64,000 nt of DNA, from NCBI RefSeq assembly GCF_000420305.1, contig NZ_ATUR01000002.1:310001-374000 (forward strand), read 5' to 3'. The notes under the pieces are model-generated. The model was not told the DNA's origin. It searched no databases and saw nothing but the letters and a program-made list of their open reading frames with translations. This DNA is from Novosphingopyxis baekryungensis DSM 16222 (GTDB lineage Bacteria; Pseudomonadota; Alphaproteobacteria; Sphingomonadales; Sphingomonadaceae). Position numbers and translations under genes: made by a program. Positions 1 to 8,985 of the stretch are shown one piece after another. The first letter of the stretch is position 1, and each line of letters starts with the position of its first letter.

Positions 1-1088
1 GAAAAGACGTTGATACCACCCTGATCCGCCGCGCTGTAGCGACCAATGATACGCTGATCCGCATCTAAAAACGGATTGAACGGATTGCTGTAGTTATTGG
101 GGTAGCGAACAACGGAATTGATGTCGCTGTCGATATATCGAACGCGCGACCGCAATGCGGCAACATCGTTGAAACGATGTTCGAGCAATGCGGTGCCTGA
201 CAGGATACGCCCGTCATAGGGATCGCCAGGCTCGCCAATGAATGTGGAGAAAGGCAGGCGGCCATTCGGGTTGGGATCGATATCCTGCGCGCTGCCCGGT
301 TCATTATCGGAGATGACGGTATTGAGCGGCAGGAACTGTTGCACCGATCCGCCGTCATCTTCCTGGTAATTGCCAATAAGCGTGATGCTGGTATCCATCG
401 TTGGCTGCCAGGTGATCGATGGTGCAATCAACAAACGATCATCGGTTACGAAATCAGTCTGTGTATTGGAATCGCGTAACCGACCGGTCAGGCGAACCGC
501 AACCGTATCGCTGACGGGCCCGGTGATATCAGCCAGCACTTCCTTGCGATCGAACGATCCATAGCGCACCGACACCTCACCACCGAATGCGAATTCCGGC
601 TTCTTCGATACCAGATTGATCAGCCCTCCGATGCTGCCCTGACCGAAAAGCACAGAGGCCGGGCCGCGCACGACTTCCACGCGGGAAAAGGCATAAGGGT
701 CAGCAGGAATGCTGTTATAAAATCCAAATAGCTCACGCATGCCATCGCGATACTGCACCGGATTGATGGCACGAATGAACTGTGAATCCACACGGCTGTC
801 CAGTCCATAAGCCGAGCTTTGCACCCCAGAGACATAGCGCAGGGTCTCCGCAATATTCAGCGAACCTTGGTCTAGAAAGATATCGTCCGGAATGACGCTG
901 ACAGGCTGTGGAACCTCGATCAATGGTGTGTCTGTTTTTGTGCCAGCTGTGACCGTCTCGAAATAGCCACTGACAACAATTTCATTATCGTCACGTGCGG
1001 GTGGATCGGCTTGCTCAATCTGGGCGTGCGCGATGCCGGCAGGCGCAATCATGGCAAGCGCGAGGGCAATTTTGGAAGAGGCAGACAT
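1..1088 (-). CDS. TonB-dependent siderophore receptor, 5' part (cut by window edge)
   Basis: Outer-membrane receptor for active uptake of a ferric siderophore or similar ligand, energised by TonB/ExbBD. About 362 codons are visible before the window ends, so roughly half of a typical receptor. Residues 1-22 form a signal peptide ending in an A-x-A-type site. A TonB box (EIVVSG) starts near residue 36. The plug domain follows, with the RVEVVRGPASVLFGQG signature near residue 137 and INLVSKKP after it, which is the pattern of the FhuA/FoxA-like siderophore class. The barrel starts near residue 170. The ATG at 1088 is chosen because the signal peptide follows it directly. A Fur-like box lies 48-65 bases upstream. 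The ligand cannot be named. Confidence 0.9.
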   Translation of the reverse strand, partial: MSASSKIALALAMIAPAGIAHAQIEQADPPARDDNEIVVSGYFETVTAGTKTDTPLIEVPQPVSVIPDDIFLDQGSLNIAETLRYVSGVQSSAYGLDSRVDSQFIRAINPVQYRDGMRELFGFYNSIPADPYAFSRVEVVRGPASVLFGQGSIGGLINLVSKKPEFAFGGEVSVRYGSFDRKEVLADITGPVSDTVAVRLTGRLRDSNTQTDFVTDDRLLIAPSITWQPTMDTSITLIGNYQEDDGGSVQQFLPLNTVISDNEPGSAQDIDPNPNGRLPFSTFIGEPGDPYDGRILSGTALLEHRFNDVAALRSRVRYIDSDINSVVRYPNNYSNPFNPFLDADQRIIGRYSAADQGGINVF

Positions 1089-2071
1089 TCGAATATCCCT
1101 GTTAGGCGTCATTATGCGAGCCCCCTTAGAGATATTGGGAAGCATTCGCAATAAGCACGTTACCTTCTTTTGCTATCATTGACCGAGTCCAGCCTAAGCC
1201 ATCGTTTAGCTGCCACTTCCGCGATTTTGAACGAACGGCAGCTTTCTGGAAACCGCCGGGCCGTCTCGAATGACCAAATTATGGGGCGCAAAGCTGACAT
1301 TTGCGCGCTCAATCGCCGCGCGGCTCCCTCACCGCTGAGGTTTTCCAGATTGGCGCAACCGAAGGATCTGCAGACAATCGGCAAACTAAACGCAATTCGA
1401 AATCTGGCGAGCACACCCTACCCCGAGAACTCGGGACTTAAGTCATTATAAGTTATGACGAAATCAAGTTTGGGCGAAATCAATTCGTCTACGGGTAGAG
1501 CGGGTTTGCGCCGAGCCGTAGACAACTCATCGCGGGACAAGGTTCTGAAATGGCGATTGAATTTTGCCAATCTCCACGAGTTGTCTGTGAACCATAAAGT
1601 CCGGCCTCCTCAAGCAGGCATTCGCCATTGCTCAAGCTCTAACTTCTAACTGAACCTGATGCCTGAATGCAGGTCAGGCGCGCAAAAAGCGGCTTGCTTG
1701 CGCTTCATGCTAGCGCATCCGGAAGGTAGGACCCGCGAAAATCTGGACTGCCAGCCGCTCGAGTTCTGCTGGCCTATAGTAAGGGCCCCGATGCTGCGCA
1801 TCGGACCCAGCAAAGGGGGACACAACCCACGCACGCATGAATAACGGGATTCTGCCACTTTTGGGGCACGCCATTAGCATTTCCCTATAAGAGTTCATTC
1901 AGGAATGGGGGAATTCTAACGATTTTCGAGCATGCTATTGGCATCCCCGGACTCAAGGCCTTCGCGATTATCGATTGCTGGATGGCAGGAAAACGGCGGC
2001 TGCTCAGGCCCCCTATTTTCCATACTCATTCCATAAGGAACAAACTGCGCAGGCTTAAGTCATTGAAAACG
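1089..2071. other. About 1 kb without a recognisable gene
   Basis: Short open frames occur on both strands (for example 1160-1414 and 1659-1844), but none shows a recognisable domain, a ribosome binding site or coherent codon use. An 11-base direct repeat (CTTAAGTCATT) occurs at 1437-1447 and 2054-2064, the second copy 7 bases from the 3' end of a tRNA-Arg gene. This may be a decayed insertion at the tRNA, but nothing in the interval proves it. Confidence 0.5.
1136..1153 (-). promoter_or_regulatory. Candidate Fur box upstream of the TonB receptor
   Basis: On the minus strand these 18 bases share the core TATTGnGAATGnT with the stronger Fur-like site at 42224-42244. The distance to the receptor start (about 50 bases) suits a promoter operator. 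Siderophore receptors are classical Fur targets. The right half-site is poor, so this is only a candidate. Confidence 0.4.
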
Positions 2072-2148
<77 letters not shown>

Positions 2149-2335
2149 CTGATGGGAGCGCTTAGCAGCGTGTGGGCGGCTCGCCAAGCGGGCAATCGCT
2201 TGTGGGGTTCGCGCCGCCTATTTTGCATGGCCGGTTTGGGCGGTTATGTTTTTGCAGGGGCGGGGTTTCGCGGGAACCGGCTTTCTGTCATCCGGTTGAA
2301 CAGACAGATGACATCCCAGATGAACAGGATTGCCC

Positions 2336-3442
2336 ATGAAGACCCGCGCCGCCGTCGCCTTTGAAGCCAAGCAACCGCTCGAGATCGTCGAGCTGGATCT
2401 GGAGGGCCCGCGCGAGGGCGAGGTGCTGGTGGAGCTGATGGCCACCGGGCTGTGCCATACCGATGCCTATACGCTGTCCGGCGCCGATCCGGAGGGCAAG
2501 TTCCCCGCCGTGCTGGGTCATGAAGGCGCCGGTATCGTGCGCGAAGTGGGCGCGGGTGTGACCAGCGTGGCCAAGGACGATCACGTCATCCCGCTCTACA
2601 CGCCGGAATGCCGGACCTGCGAATATTGCCTCAACCCCAAGACCAATCTGTGCCAGCGTATCCGGTCCACCCAAGGTGAGGGGCTGATGCCGGACGGCAC
2701 GTCGCGGTTCAGCTACAAGGGCGAGACAATCTACCATTATATGGGCACCTCGACCTTTTCGAACTTCACGGTGCTGCCGGAAATCGCGGTGGCCAAGATC
2801 CGCGACGATGCGCCGTTCGACACCAGTTGCTATGTCGGCTGCGGCGTGACCACGGGCGTCGGCGCGGTGGTGAACACGGCCAAGGTGGAGCCGGGCAGCC
2901 GTGTGGTGGTGTTCGGTCTTGGCGGCATCGGCCTCAACGTGATCCAGGGCGCACGGATGGCCGGCGCCAAGCAGATCGTGGGCATCGACATCAATGCGGA
3001 CCGCGCCGAATGGGGCGAGAAATTCGGCATGACCGATTTCCTCAACCCCAAGGACGGCGGCGATATCGTGGAGCGGATCGTGAAGCTGACCGAAGGCGGC
3101 GCGGATTACAGTTTCGAATGCATCGGCAAGACCGATGTCATGCGCCAGGCGCTGGAATGCTGCCACAAGGGCTGGGGCGAAAGCATCATTATCGGCGTGG
3201 CCGAGGCGGGCGCGGAAATCAGCACGCGGCCGTTCCAGCTGGTCACCGGGCGCAACTGGCGGGGATCGGCCTTTGGCGGCGCGCGCGGGCGCACCGATGT
3301 GCCCAAGATCGTGGACTGGTACATGAACGGGCAGATCGAGATCGACCCGATGATCACGCACAAATTCTCGCTGGACGAGATCAACAAGGGTTTCGACATG
3401 ATGCACAAAGGGGAGAGCATCCGCGGCGTGGTCGTGTATTGA
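2336..3442 (+). CDS. frmA: S-(hydroxymethyl)glutathione dehydrogenase (class III alcohol dehydrogenase)
   Basis: Zinc- and NAD-dependent oxidation of S-hydroxymethylglutathione (formaldehyde plus glutathione) to S-formylglutathione in the cytosol. The protein is 368 residues, the normal length. Catalytic zinc ligands are Cys40 (GLCHTD) and His62 in GHE. The structural zinc cluster is Cys92, Cys95, Cys98 and Cys106. The Rossmann motif GLGGIG lies near residue 194. The ATG at 2336 is preferred to an in-frame TTG at 2330 because an AGGA-like ribosome site sits just upstream and the N-terminus matches the family. First gene of a formaldehyde-detoxification operon with a VOC protein, PurU and S-formylglutathione hydrolase downstream. 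Also called adhC or flhA. No frmR regulator is adjacent. Confidence 0.95.
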   Translation: MKTRAAVAFEAKQPLEIVELDLEGPREGEVLVELMATGLCHTDAYTLSGADPEGKFPAVLGHEGAGIVREVGAGVTSVAKDDHVIPLYTPECRTCEYCLNPKTNLCQRIRSTQGEGLMPDGTSRFSYKGETIYHYMGTSTFSNFTVLPEIAVAKIRDDAPFDTSCYVGCGVTTGVGAVVNTAKVEPGSRVVVFGLGGIGLNVIQGARMAGAKQIVGIDINADRAEWGEKFGMTDFLNPKDGGDIVERIVKLTEGGADYSFECIGKTDVMRQALECCHKGWGESIIIGVAEAGAEISTRPFQLVTGRNWRGSAFGGARGRTDVPKIVDWYMNGQIEIDPMITHKFSLDEINKGFDMMHKGESIRGVVVY

Positions 3443-3505
3443 TCCCCCATCAAGGATAAAAAGGAGCGCCGCTGACCGGCGTAATCAAGGAAGGATGATC
3501 TACTT

Positions 3506-3889
3506 ATGTTCAGTCATGTGATGCTCGGCGCCGATGATATCGACGCCTCCAAGAAATTTTATGACGCGGTCATCGGCGCCCTGGGCGGCAAGCCCGGCAT
3601 GGTCGATCCGAAGGGGCGCGTCGTCTATATGCATGGCGGCTCGATCTTCCTGCTGACCAAGCCGATCGACGGCCAGCCCGCCAGTTGCGGCAATGGCAGC
3701 ACGATCGGTTTTGCCGCCGACGGCCCGGAACAGGCCGATGCGTGGCACAAGGCAGGACTGGAAGCAGGCGGCACCGCGATCGAAGATCCGCCGGGCATCC
3801 GTGAGGGCGCGGGCATGAAGCTGTATCTGGCCTATCTGCGCGATCCGGCCGGCAACAAGGTCTGCGCGATGCATCGCCTCGCCAGCTGA
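3506..3889 (+). CDS. VOC-family (glyoxalase/bleomycin-resistance fold) protein
   Basis: Single-domain vicinal-oxygen-chelate protein of 127 residues, beginning FSHVMLGADDIDASKKFYD and ending in the family pattern YLRDPAGNKVCAMH. It has a good ribosome site (AAGGA at 3490-3494). It lies 63 bases after frmA and 13 before purU, so it is probably part of the formaldehyde operon. The family includes glyoxalases, dioxygenases and binding proteins, and the substrate cannot be read from sequence. Position suggests a role with glutathione adducts, which is inference only. Confidence 0.85.
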   Translation: MFSHVMLGADDIDASKKFYDAVIGALGGKPGMVDPKGRVVYMHGGSIFLLTKPIDGQPASCGNGSTIGFAADGPEQADAWHKAGLEAGGTAIEDPPGIREGAGMKLYLAYLRDPAGNKVCAMHRLAS

Positions 3890-3902
3890 TGATCGGCTGT
3901 CC

Positions 3903-4760
3903 ATGAGCGACGAATGGATCCTCACCCTCAGCTGCGCTGACCGGGTGGGGATCGTTGCCGGTGTCAGCCGTTTTCTGGCGGATCATGACGGGTTCATCGT
4001 CGACAGCCAGCAATATGCCGATCTGGAGACGGACCGTTTTTTCATGCGGGTACGGTTCGTGCCGCGCGGAGAGCGGTTTCCGCCACCAGGGCGGATGCAC
4101 GCGGCCTTTGCGCCCGTGGCAGCTGCGCTGGCGCTGGACTGGACGCTGACGCAGGCCCGCGACAAGCCGCGCGCTGTGGTGGCGGTTTCGCGCGGATCGC
4201 ATTGTCTCGCCGATCTGCTCCACCGGCAGGCGAGCGGCGCGCTGGCGATGGATATGGCGGCGGTGGTCTCCAATCATGACAATCTGCGCGCAATGACCGA
4301 ATGGCATGGGCTGCCTTTCCATCATCTGCCGGTGGATGATGCCAGCAGGCCTGCACAGGAAGCGGCGATCCTGTCTATCATGGAGGAGAGCGGCGCCGAT
4401 TATCTGATATTGGCGCGCTATATGCAGGTTCTTTCGTCCGATCTGGTCGAGCGGCTGGCCGGGCGCTGCATCAATATCCATCACAGTTTTCTGCCGGGTT
4501 TCAAAGGCGCGCGGCCTTATCATCGGGCGCATGCGCGCGGCGTGAAGCTGATTGGTGCGACGGCGCATTTCGTGACGTCGGAGCTGGACGAAGGCCCGAT
4601 CGTCGAACAGGCGGTGGAGCGGGTCGATCACCGGGATTCGGTGGACGACATGATCCGCATCGGGCGTGACATAGAAAGCCGGGTGCTGTCGCGCGCCGTC
4701 GATGCGGTCGGCGCGCGCCGTGTATTTTTGAATGATGGAAAGACGGTGATTTTTCGATGA
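3903..4760 (+). CDS. purU: Formyltetrahydrofolate deformylase
   Basis: Hydrolyses 10-formyltetrahydrofolate to tetrahydrofolate and formate. The protein is 285 residues, the usual size. An N-terminal ACT-like regulatory domain (about residues 4-80, starting WILTLSCADRVGIVAGV) is followed by a formyltransferase-fold catalytic domain with NIHHSFLPGFKGARPYH and the Asp of SELDEGPIVEQ, the expected Asn-His-Asp set. It overlaps the next gene by four bases (ATGA at 4757), which implies translational coupling. Its place between formaldehyde dehydrogenase and S-formylglutathione hydrolase links it to one-carbon/formate balance rather than to purine synthesis. Confidence 0.93.
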   Translation: MSDEWILTLSCADRVGIVAGVSRFLADHDGFIVDSQQYADLETDRFFMRVRFVPRGERFPPPGRMHAAFAPVAAALALDWTLTQARDKPRAVVAVSRGSHCLADLLHRQASGALAMDMAAVVSNHDNLRAMTEWHGLPFHHLPVDDASRPAQEAAILSIMEESGADYLILARYMQVLSSDLVERLAGRCINIHHSFLPGFKGARPYHRAHARGVKLIGATAHFVTSELDEGPIVEQAVERVDHRDSVDDMIRIGRDIESRVLSRAVDAVGARRVFLNDGKTVIFR

Positions 4761-5614
4761 GCAAGGACGGCGGCAGCATGGATACCAGTGCAATCAACAA
4801 GGCCAATGGCGGGCAGCAGGGCGTCTACAAACATGCGAGTGAAAGCACCGGTACGGACATGGTCTTCTCGGTCTTCGTGCCGCCGCATGAGGAAGGCGCG
4901 AAGCTCCCCGTGCTCTGGTACCTTTCCGGGCTCACCTGCACGCATGCGAATGTGACCGAGAAGGGCGAATATCGCGCCGCCTGCGCGGAGCAGGGCATCA
5001 TCTTTATCGCGCCCGACACCAGCCCGCGCGGTGAGGATGTGCCAGATGAGGATGTCTACGACTTCGGCAAGGGCGCGGGCTTTTATGTCGATGCGACCGA
5101 GGAGCCCTGGGCCAAACATTTTCGTATGCGCAGTTATATTGAGGACGAGCTGCCCGCGCTGATTGCCAAGAATTTCCCGATGGCGGATATGCAGCGCCAA
5201 TCGATCACCGGGCATTCGATGGGCGGCCATGGCGCGCTGACCATCGGTCTGCGCGGCGGCGAGCGGTTTCGCTCCGTCTCCGCCTTTTCGCCTGTCGTAT
5301 CGCCGATCAACTGCCCCTGGGGTGAAAAGGCGCTGGGCAAATATCTCGGCGATGACCGTGCCGCCTGGCGCTTGCACGATGCCTGCGCGATGATTGCCGA
5401 TGGCGCCCGCGTCCCGGAGCTGCTGGTGGAGCAGGGCACGGCGGATCAGTTTCTGGAAGAACAGCTGAAACCGCAATTGCTGCAGGAAGCCTGCCACAAG
5501 GCCGGGATCGACCTCACCCTCAACATGCGCGAGGGTTATGACCATAGCTATTATTTCATCTCTACCTTTTTGGGCGATCATGTCCGCTGGCATGCCGAGC
5601 GGCTGAAGAAATAA
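4757..5614 (+). CDS. fghA: S-formylglutathione hydrolase
   Basis: Serine esterase that splits S-formylglutathione to formate and glutathione, the second step after FrmA. It has an alpha/beta-hydrolase fold. The nucleophile is Ser154 in GHSMGGHGA, with LWYLSGLTCTH forming the oxyanion region near residue 55 and the catalytic His in the final EGYDHSYYF segment. The start is uncertain: ATG 4757 overlaps the purU stop (285 residues), while ATG 4778 has an AAGGA site ten bases upstream and gives 278 residues, closer to the family length. Last gene of the operon. Also named frmB or yeiG-like. Confidence 0.94.
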   Translation: MSKDGGSMDTSAINKANGGQQGVYKHASESTGTDMVFSVFVPPHEEGAKLPVLWYLSGLTCTHANVTEKGEYRAACAEQGIIFIAPDTSPRGEDVPDEDVYDFGKGAGFYVDATEEPWAKHFRMRSYIEDELPALIAKNFPMADMQRQSITGHSMGGHGALTIGLRGGERFRSVSAFSPVVSPINCPWGEKALGKYLGDDRAAWRLHDACAMIADGARVPELLVEQGTADQFLEEQLKPQLLQEACHKAGIDLTLNMREGYDHSYYFISTFLGDHVRWHAERLKK

Positions 5615-5642
5615 ACCGCACAGGGGCTGCAATCTTGTTCGG

Positions 5643-5660
5643 GCACGAAGTCGTGCTTTC
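5643..5660 (+). terminator. Possible weak terminator after the formaldehyde operon
   Basis: Perfect inverted repeat GCACGAAGTCGTGC (5643-5656) followed by TTTC. The stem is short and the T run poor, so termination is uncertain. Confidence 0.3.
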
Positions 5661-5664
5661 TAGA

Positions 5665-5701
5665 GCGAACGCCTAGGCGCTTCGCACGTTATACGTATAA
5701 T
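5665..5701 (+). promoter_or_regulatory. mmsA promoter region with palindromes
   Basis: An inverted repeat (GCGAA...TTCGC, 5665-5685) is followed by the perfect palindrome TTATACGTATAA (5689-5700). The palindrome overlaps a consensus -10 hexamer TATAAT at 5696-5701, 25 bases before mmsA. No good -35 hexamer is visible. A palindrome over the -10 would be a natural repressor or activator site. The cognate regulator is not in the window. Confidence 0.5.
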
Positions 5702-5725
5702 CGACGACATTCTCAGGAGACATCC

Positions 5726-7228
5726 ATGCGCATTATCGACCATTTCATTGCCGGCGAAAGCAGTGGCGGGGGATCACGCACATCGGATGTGTTCAATCCC
5801 AATGACGGCAGCGTGCAGGCCAAGGTCCCGTTGGGCGATGCTGCGCTGCTCGACAAAGCGGTGGCGGCGGCGCGGGCGGCGCAGCCCGAATGGGCGGCGA
5901 CCAATCCGCAGCGCCGTGCGCGCGTGTTTTTCAAGTTCAAGCAACTGGTCGAGGCGGACATGGAAAACCTCGCCGAAATGCTCAGTTCCGAGCATGGCAA
6001 GGTGATCGCGGATTCGCGCGGCGATGTGCAGCGCGGGCTCGACGTGATCGAATTCTGCTGCGGCATTCCGCATGTGCTGAAGGGGGAATATACCCAAGGT
6101 GCCGGCCCCGGTATCGATGTCTATTCGATGCGCCAGCCGCTCGGCATCGGCGCGGGCATCACGCCGTTCAACTTCCCCGCGATGATCCCGATGTGGATGT
6201 TCGGCCCAGCCATCGCAGCGGGCAATGCCTTTATCCTGAAGCCCAGCGAGCGCGACCCCAGCGTGCCGCGCCGTCTGGCCGAACTGTTCCTCGAAGCCGG
6301 TGCGCCGGAAGGAATTTTGCAGGTGGTGCAGGGCGACAAGGAGATGGTCGACGCCATCCTCGATCATCCGGCGATCGGCGGGGTCAGCTTCGTCGGCAGT
6401 TCGGACATCGCGCATTATGTCTATCAGCGCGGCGTCGCGGCGGGCAAGCGCGTGCAGGCCATGGGCGGCGCGAAGAACCACGGTATCGTAATGCCGGATG
6501 CCGATCTCGATCAGGTGGTCAGCGATCTCAGCGGTGCGGCCTATGGGTCGGCCGGGGAGCGCTGCATGGCGCTGCCCGTGGTCGTGCCCGTGGGCGAGGA
6601 TACCGCCGAGCGGCTCAAGGAAAAGCTGCTCCCCGCCATCGAGGCGCTGCGCGTCGGTGTCTCCACCGATGCCGAGGCGCATTACGGCCCGGTCGTGAAT
6701 GCCGCGCACAAGAAGCGCGTGGAAGACTGGATCCAGAAGGGCGTGGATGAGGGCGCGGAGCTGGTCGTCGATGGGCGCGGGTTCAAGCTGCAGGGCCATG
6801 AAGAAGGCTTTTTCATCGGCCCCAGTCTGTTCGATCATGTCACGCCCGAAATGGAAAGCTACAGGGAAGAAATCTTTGGCCCCGTGTTGCAGATCGTGCG
6901 GGCCAAGAGCTTTGACGAGGCCGTCGCGCTGCCCTCCAAGCATCAGTATGGCAATGGCGTCGCTATCTTCACGCGTAACGGCCATGCCGCTCGCGAATTC
7001 GCGGCCCGCGTGAATGTCGGCATGGTCGGCATCAACGTGCCGATCCCGGTGCCGGTGGCCTATCACAGCTTCGGCGGTTGGAAGCGCTCGGCCTTTGGCG
7101 ATACCAACCAGCATGGCATGGAAGGCGTGAAGTTCTGGACCAAGGTGAAAACCATCACCCAGCGTTGGCCGGATGGCACGGCAGACGCGGACAGCAAGGA
7201 CGCCTTCGTCATTCCGACGATGGGCTAA
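5726..7228 (+). CDS. mmsA: Methylmalonate-semialdehyde dehydrogenase (CoA-acylating)
   Basis: Oxidises methylmalonate semialdehyde (valine catabolism) or malonate semialdehyde to propionyl-CoA or acetyl-CoA, with NAD+ and CoA. The protein is 500 residues, the family length. The N-terminus DHFIAGE is typical. The catalytic cysteine is Cys280 in GSAGERCMALPV, a signature that separates MmsA from other aldehyde dehydrogenases. GITPFNFPAMIPMWM near residue 145 belongs to the coenzyme pocket. It has its own TATAAT-type promoter. No other valine-pathway gene is adjacent, and a small lipoprotein follows 22 bases downstream. Confidence 0.95.
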   Translation: MRIIDHFIAGESSGGGSRTSDVFNPNDGSVQAKVPLGDAALLDKAVAAARAAQPEWAATNPQRRARVFFKFKQLVEADMENLAEMLSSEHGKVIADSRGDVQRGLDVIEFCCGIPHVLKGEYTQGAGPGIDVYSMRQPLGIGAGITPFNFPAMIPMWMFGPAIAAGNAFILKPSERDPSVPRRLAELFLEAGAPEGILQVVQGDKEMVDAILDHPAIGGVSFVGSSDIAHYVYQRGVAAGKRVQAMGGAKNHGIVMPDADLDQVVSDLSGAAYGSAGERCMALPVVVPVGEDTAERLKEKLLPAIEALRVGVSTDAEAHYGPVVNAAHKKRVEDWIQKGVDEGAELVVDGRGFKLQGHEEGFFIGPSLFDHVTPEMESYREEIFGPVLQIVRAKSFDEAVALPSKHQYGNGVAIFTRNGHAAREFAARVNVGMVGINVPIPVPVAYHSFGGWKRSAFGDTNQHGMEGVKFWTKVKTITQRWPDGTADADSKDAFVIPTMG

Positions 7229-7250
7229 CCATCAGCAAAGGACAGCCAAG

Positions 7251-7511
7251 ATGCAGATTTTTAGAACAGCCTCGATAGGTTTGGCGGGTCTTCTGCTTCT
7301 GTCCGCGTGCTCGCAGGCGGACGAGAATGCGACGGCCACGTCCGACGCCGAATCGGCCGGCGAACAGGACGGCATGAATTATGATGCTGCGTCACAGGAA
7401 AATGCTGCGGCAGCCGATGCACCGGTGGAGCAGCAGGTGCAAGATGGCGCCGTTCCCGGCGTCGCGCCAACGGCGACAGACGCAGATACCGGGGCGGGCA
7501 CAGGCTCTTGA
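7251..7511 (+). CDS. Small predicted lipoprotein, function unknown
   Basis: 86-residue protein with a lipoprotein signal: a short positive start, a hydrophobic core and the lipobox LLSAC, giving Cys20 as the acylated residue. The mature part is low-complexity, rich in Ala, Asp, Glu and Gln, and without further Cys. The ATG at 7251 follows AAAGGACAG (good Shine-Dalgarno). Located 22 bases after mmsA and 36 before the ABC1 kinase gene, it may be co-transcribed with either. No domain is recognised. Confidence 0.75.
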   Translation: MQIFRTASIGLAGLLLLSACSQADENATATSDAESAGEQDGMNYDAASQENAAAADAPVEQQVQDGAVPGVAPTATDADTGAGTGS

Positions 7512-7547
7512 TGCGTTGCGACAAGGCTGGCGGCGGTCCTGCGCGTC

Positions 7548-8888
7548 ATGGGTGACGATGATGACGCCCCGGCGGACCGGCGCCGCCAGCGTGCGGTGCC
7601 GAGCGGTCGGCTGTCCCGGCTCGGCTCGTTCGGCAAGCTGGCAGGCGGTGTAGCCGGCGGGATGATCGGCGAAGGCGCGCGCAGACTTGCCGCTGGCGAG
7701 CGTCCTCGGATGAGCGATATGCTGCTGACCCCCGGCAATGCCAAAAAGGTGGCCGATCAGCTTGCCCATCTGCGCGGCGCGGCGATGAAGCTGGGTCAGA
7801 TGATTTCCATGGACGCAGGCGACATGCTGCCGCCCGAGCTGGCCATGATCATGGCGCGGCTGCGGGATCAGGCGCAGCATATGCCGCCGGGGCAGCTCAA
7901 GACGGTGCTCGCAGACGCTTGGGGCCCGGACTGGCGGCAGCGCTTCACGCGATTCGGCCCAACGCCGGTGGCCGCCGCCTCCATCGGGCAGGTGCACCGC
8001 GCAACGACGAAAGACGGGCGCGATCTGGCGATCAAGGTGCAATATCCCGGTGTCGCCCGAAGCATCGACAGCGATGTTGACAATGTGGCGACCCTGCTGC
8101 GCGTCAGTGGCCTTGTGCCCAAATCGCTCGATCTTTCGCCGCTCCTTTCGGAAGCCAAGACGCAATTGCGCGAGGAGGCCGATTATGAGCGAGAGGGGCA
8201 GGAGCTGGAACGCTTTGCCGCGCTGCTGGCCGATGATCCGCGCTATATCGTCCCCCGGCTGGATCCCGAATTCACCACGACTGACATTCTTGCCATGACC
8301 TTTGTCGAAGGCGCGCCGATCGAGAGTATCGAAGCCGAGCCGCAGGCGGTGCGCGATACGGTGATCGGCAACCTGATCGAGCTGGTCCTGCGCGAGCTGT
8401 TCGATTTCGGCCATATGCAGACCGATCCGAACTTCGCCAATTATCGCTATCAGGCGGACGAGGGGCGGCTGGTCCTGCTCGACTTCGGGGCGTCGCGGGC
8501 CATCGAGCCGCGCGTATCGGCGGCGTATCGCACATTGCTCTCCGCCGTATTCAAAGGCGACCGGGACAAGGTGCGCGAGGCGGCGATCGATGCGGGTTTC
8601 CTCGGCCCGGCAGCGGCGGCCAAGCACCGCGCGCTGGTCGACCGGATGATCGACATCATCCTGGTCGAGATCGGCCGGCCCGACCGCTTCGACTTCGGCG
8701 ACCGTGCGTTCGTATCCGTGCTGGCCGAAATGGGGCAGGACATGGCCGAGGACCGCGCCACCTGGCATCTGCCGCCCGCAGACCTGATCTTTGCCCAGCG
8801 CAAGATCAGCGGCACGGCGCTGCTCGCCGCGCGGTTGAAGGCGAAGGTCGACATCCGCGCGCTGGCGGCACCCTATCTCACCGGTTGA
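7548..8888 (+). CDS. ABC1-family atypical kinase/ATPase, COQ8-like
   Basis: 446-residue member of the UbiB/COQ8 (ABC1) family, which supports ubiquinone biosynthesis. Visible motifs in order are the KxGQ motif (KLGQMISMDAGD, near residue 80), the Ala-rich nucleotide loop AAASIGQVHRA near 145, the lysine of AIKVQYPGV, the glutamate of EEADYEREG, and MQTDPNFANY followed by LLDFGASR. The MQTDPN form is that of mitochondrial COQ8/ADCK3 rather than the HADxHPGN form of E. coli UbiB. No C-terminal membrane helices like those of UbiB are evident. The exact quinone-pathway role is inferred from the family. Confidence 0.88.
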   Translation: MGDDDDAPADRRRQRAVPSGRLSRLGSFGKLAGGVAGGMIGEGARRLAAGERPRMSDMLLTPGNAKKVADQLAHLRGAAMKLGQMISMDAGDMLPPELAMIMARLRDQAQHMPPGQLKTVLADAWGPDWRQRFTRFGPTPVAAASIGQVHRATTKDGRDLAIKVQYPGVARSIDSDVDNVATLLRVSGLVPKSLDLSPLLSEAKTQLREEADYEREGQELERFAALLADDPRYIVPRLDPEFTTTDILAMTFVEGAPIESIEAEPQAVRDTVIGNLIELVLRELFDFGHMQTDPNFANYRYQADEGRLVLLDFGASRAIEPRVSAAYRTLLSAVFKGDRDKVREAAIDAGFLGPAAAAKHRALVDRMIDIILVEIGRPDRFDFGDRAFVSVLAEMGQDMAEDRATWHLPPADLIFAQRKISGTALLAARLKAKVDIRALAAPYLTG

Positions 8889-8985
8889 GGTCCGCGCCCG
8901 CCGAGGCCCAGCTTTGTTGCATTGCCGCGCGGTGCGGATTACCTGACGGTGGCTTGCCTCTTGGCCTCCAACCGAAAGCGTCATC

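Noticed and set aside
1160-1858. Short open frames on both strands in the gene-poor interval
   Set aside because: They overlap each other on opposite strands, show no recognisable domain and have no ribosome sites.
2288-3406. Long minus-strand open frame over frmA
   Set aside because: Mirror frame of a strongly supported gene; His/Arg/Ala-rich nonsense typical of the antisense of GC-rich codons. The same holds for the antisense frames over ileS, the glycosyltransferase, parC, nusA and pnp.
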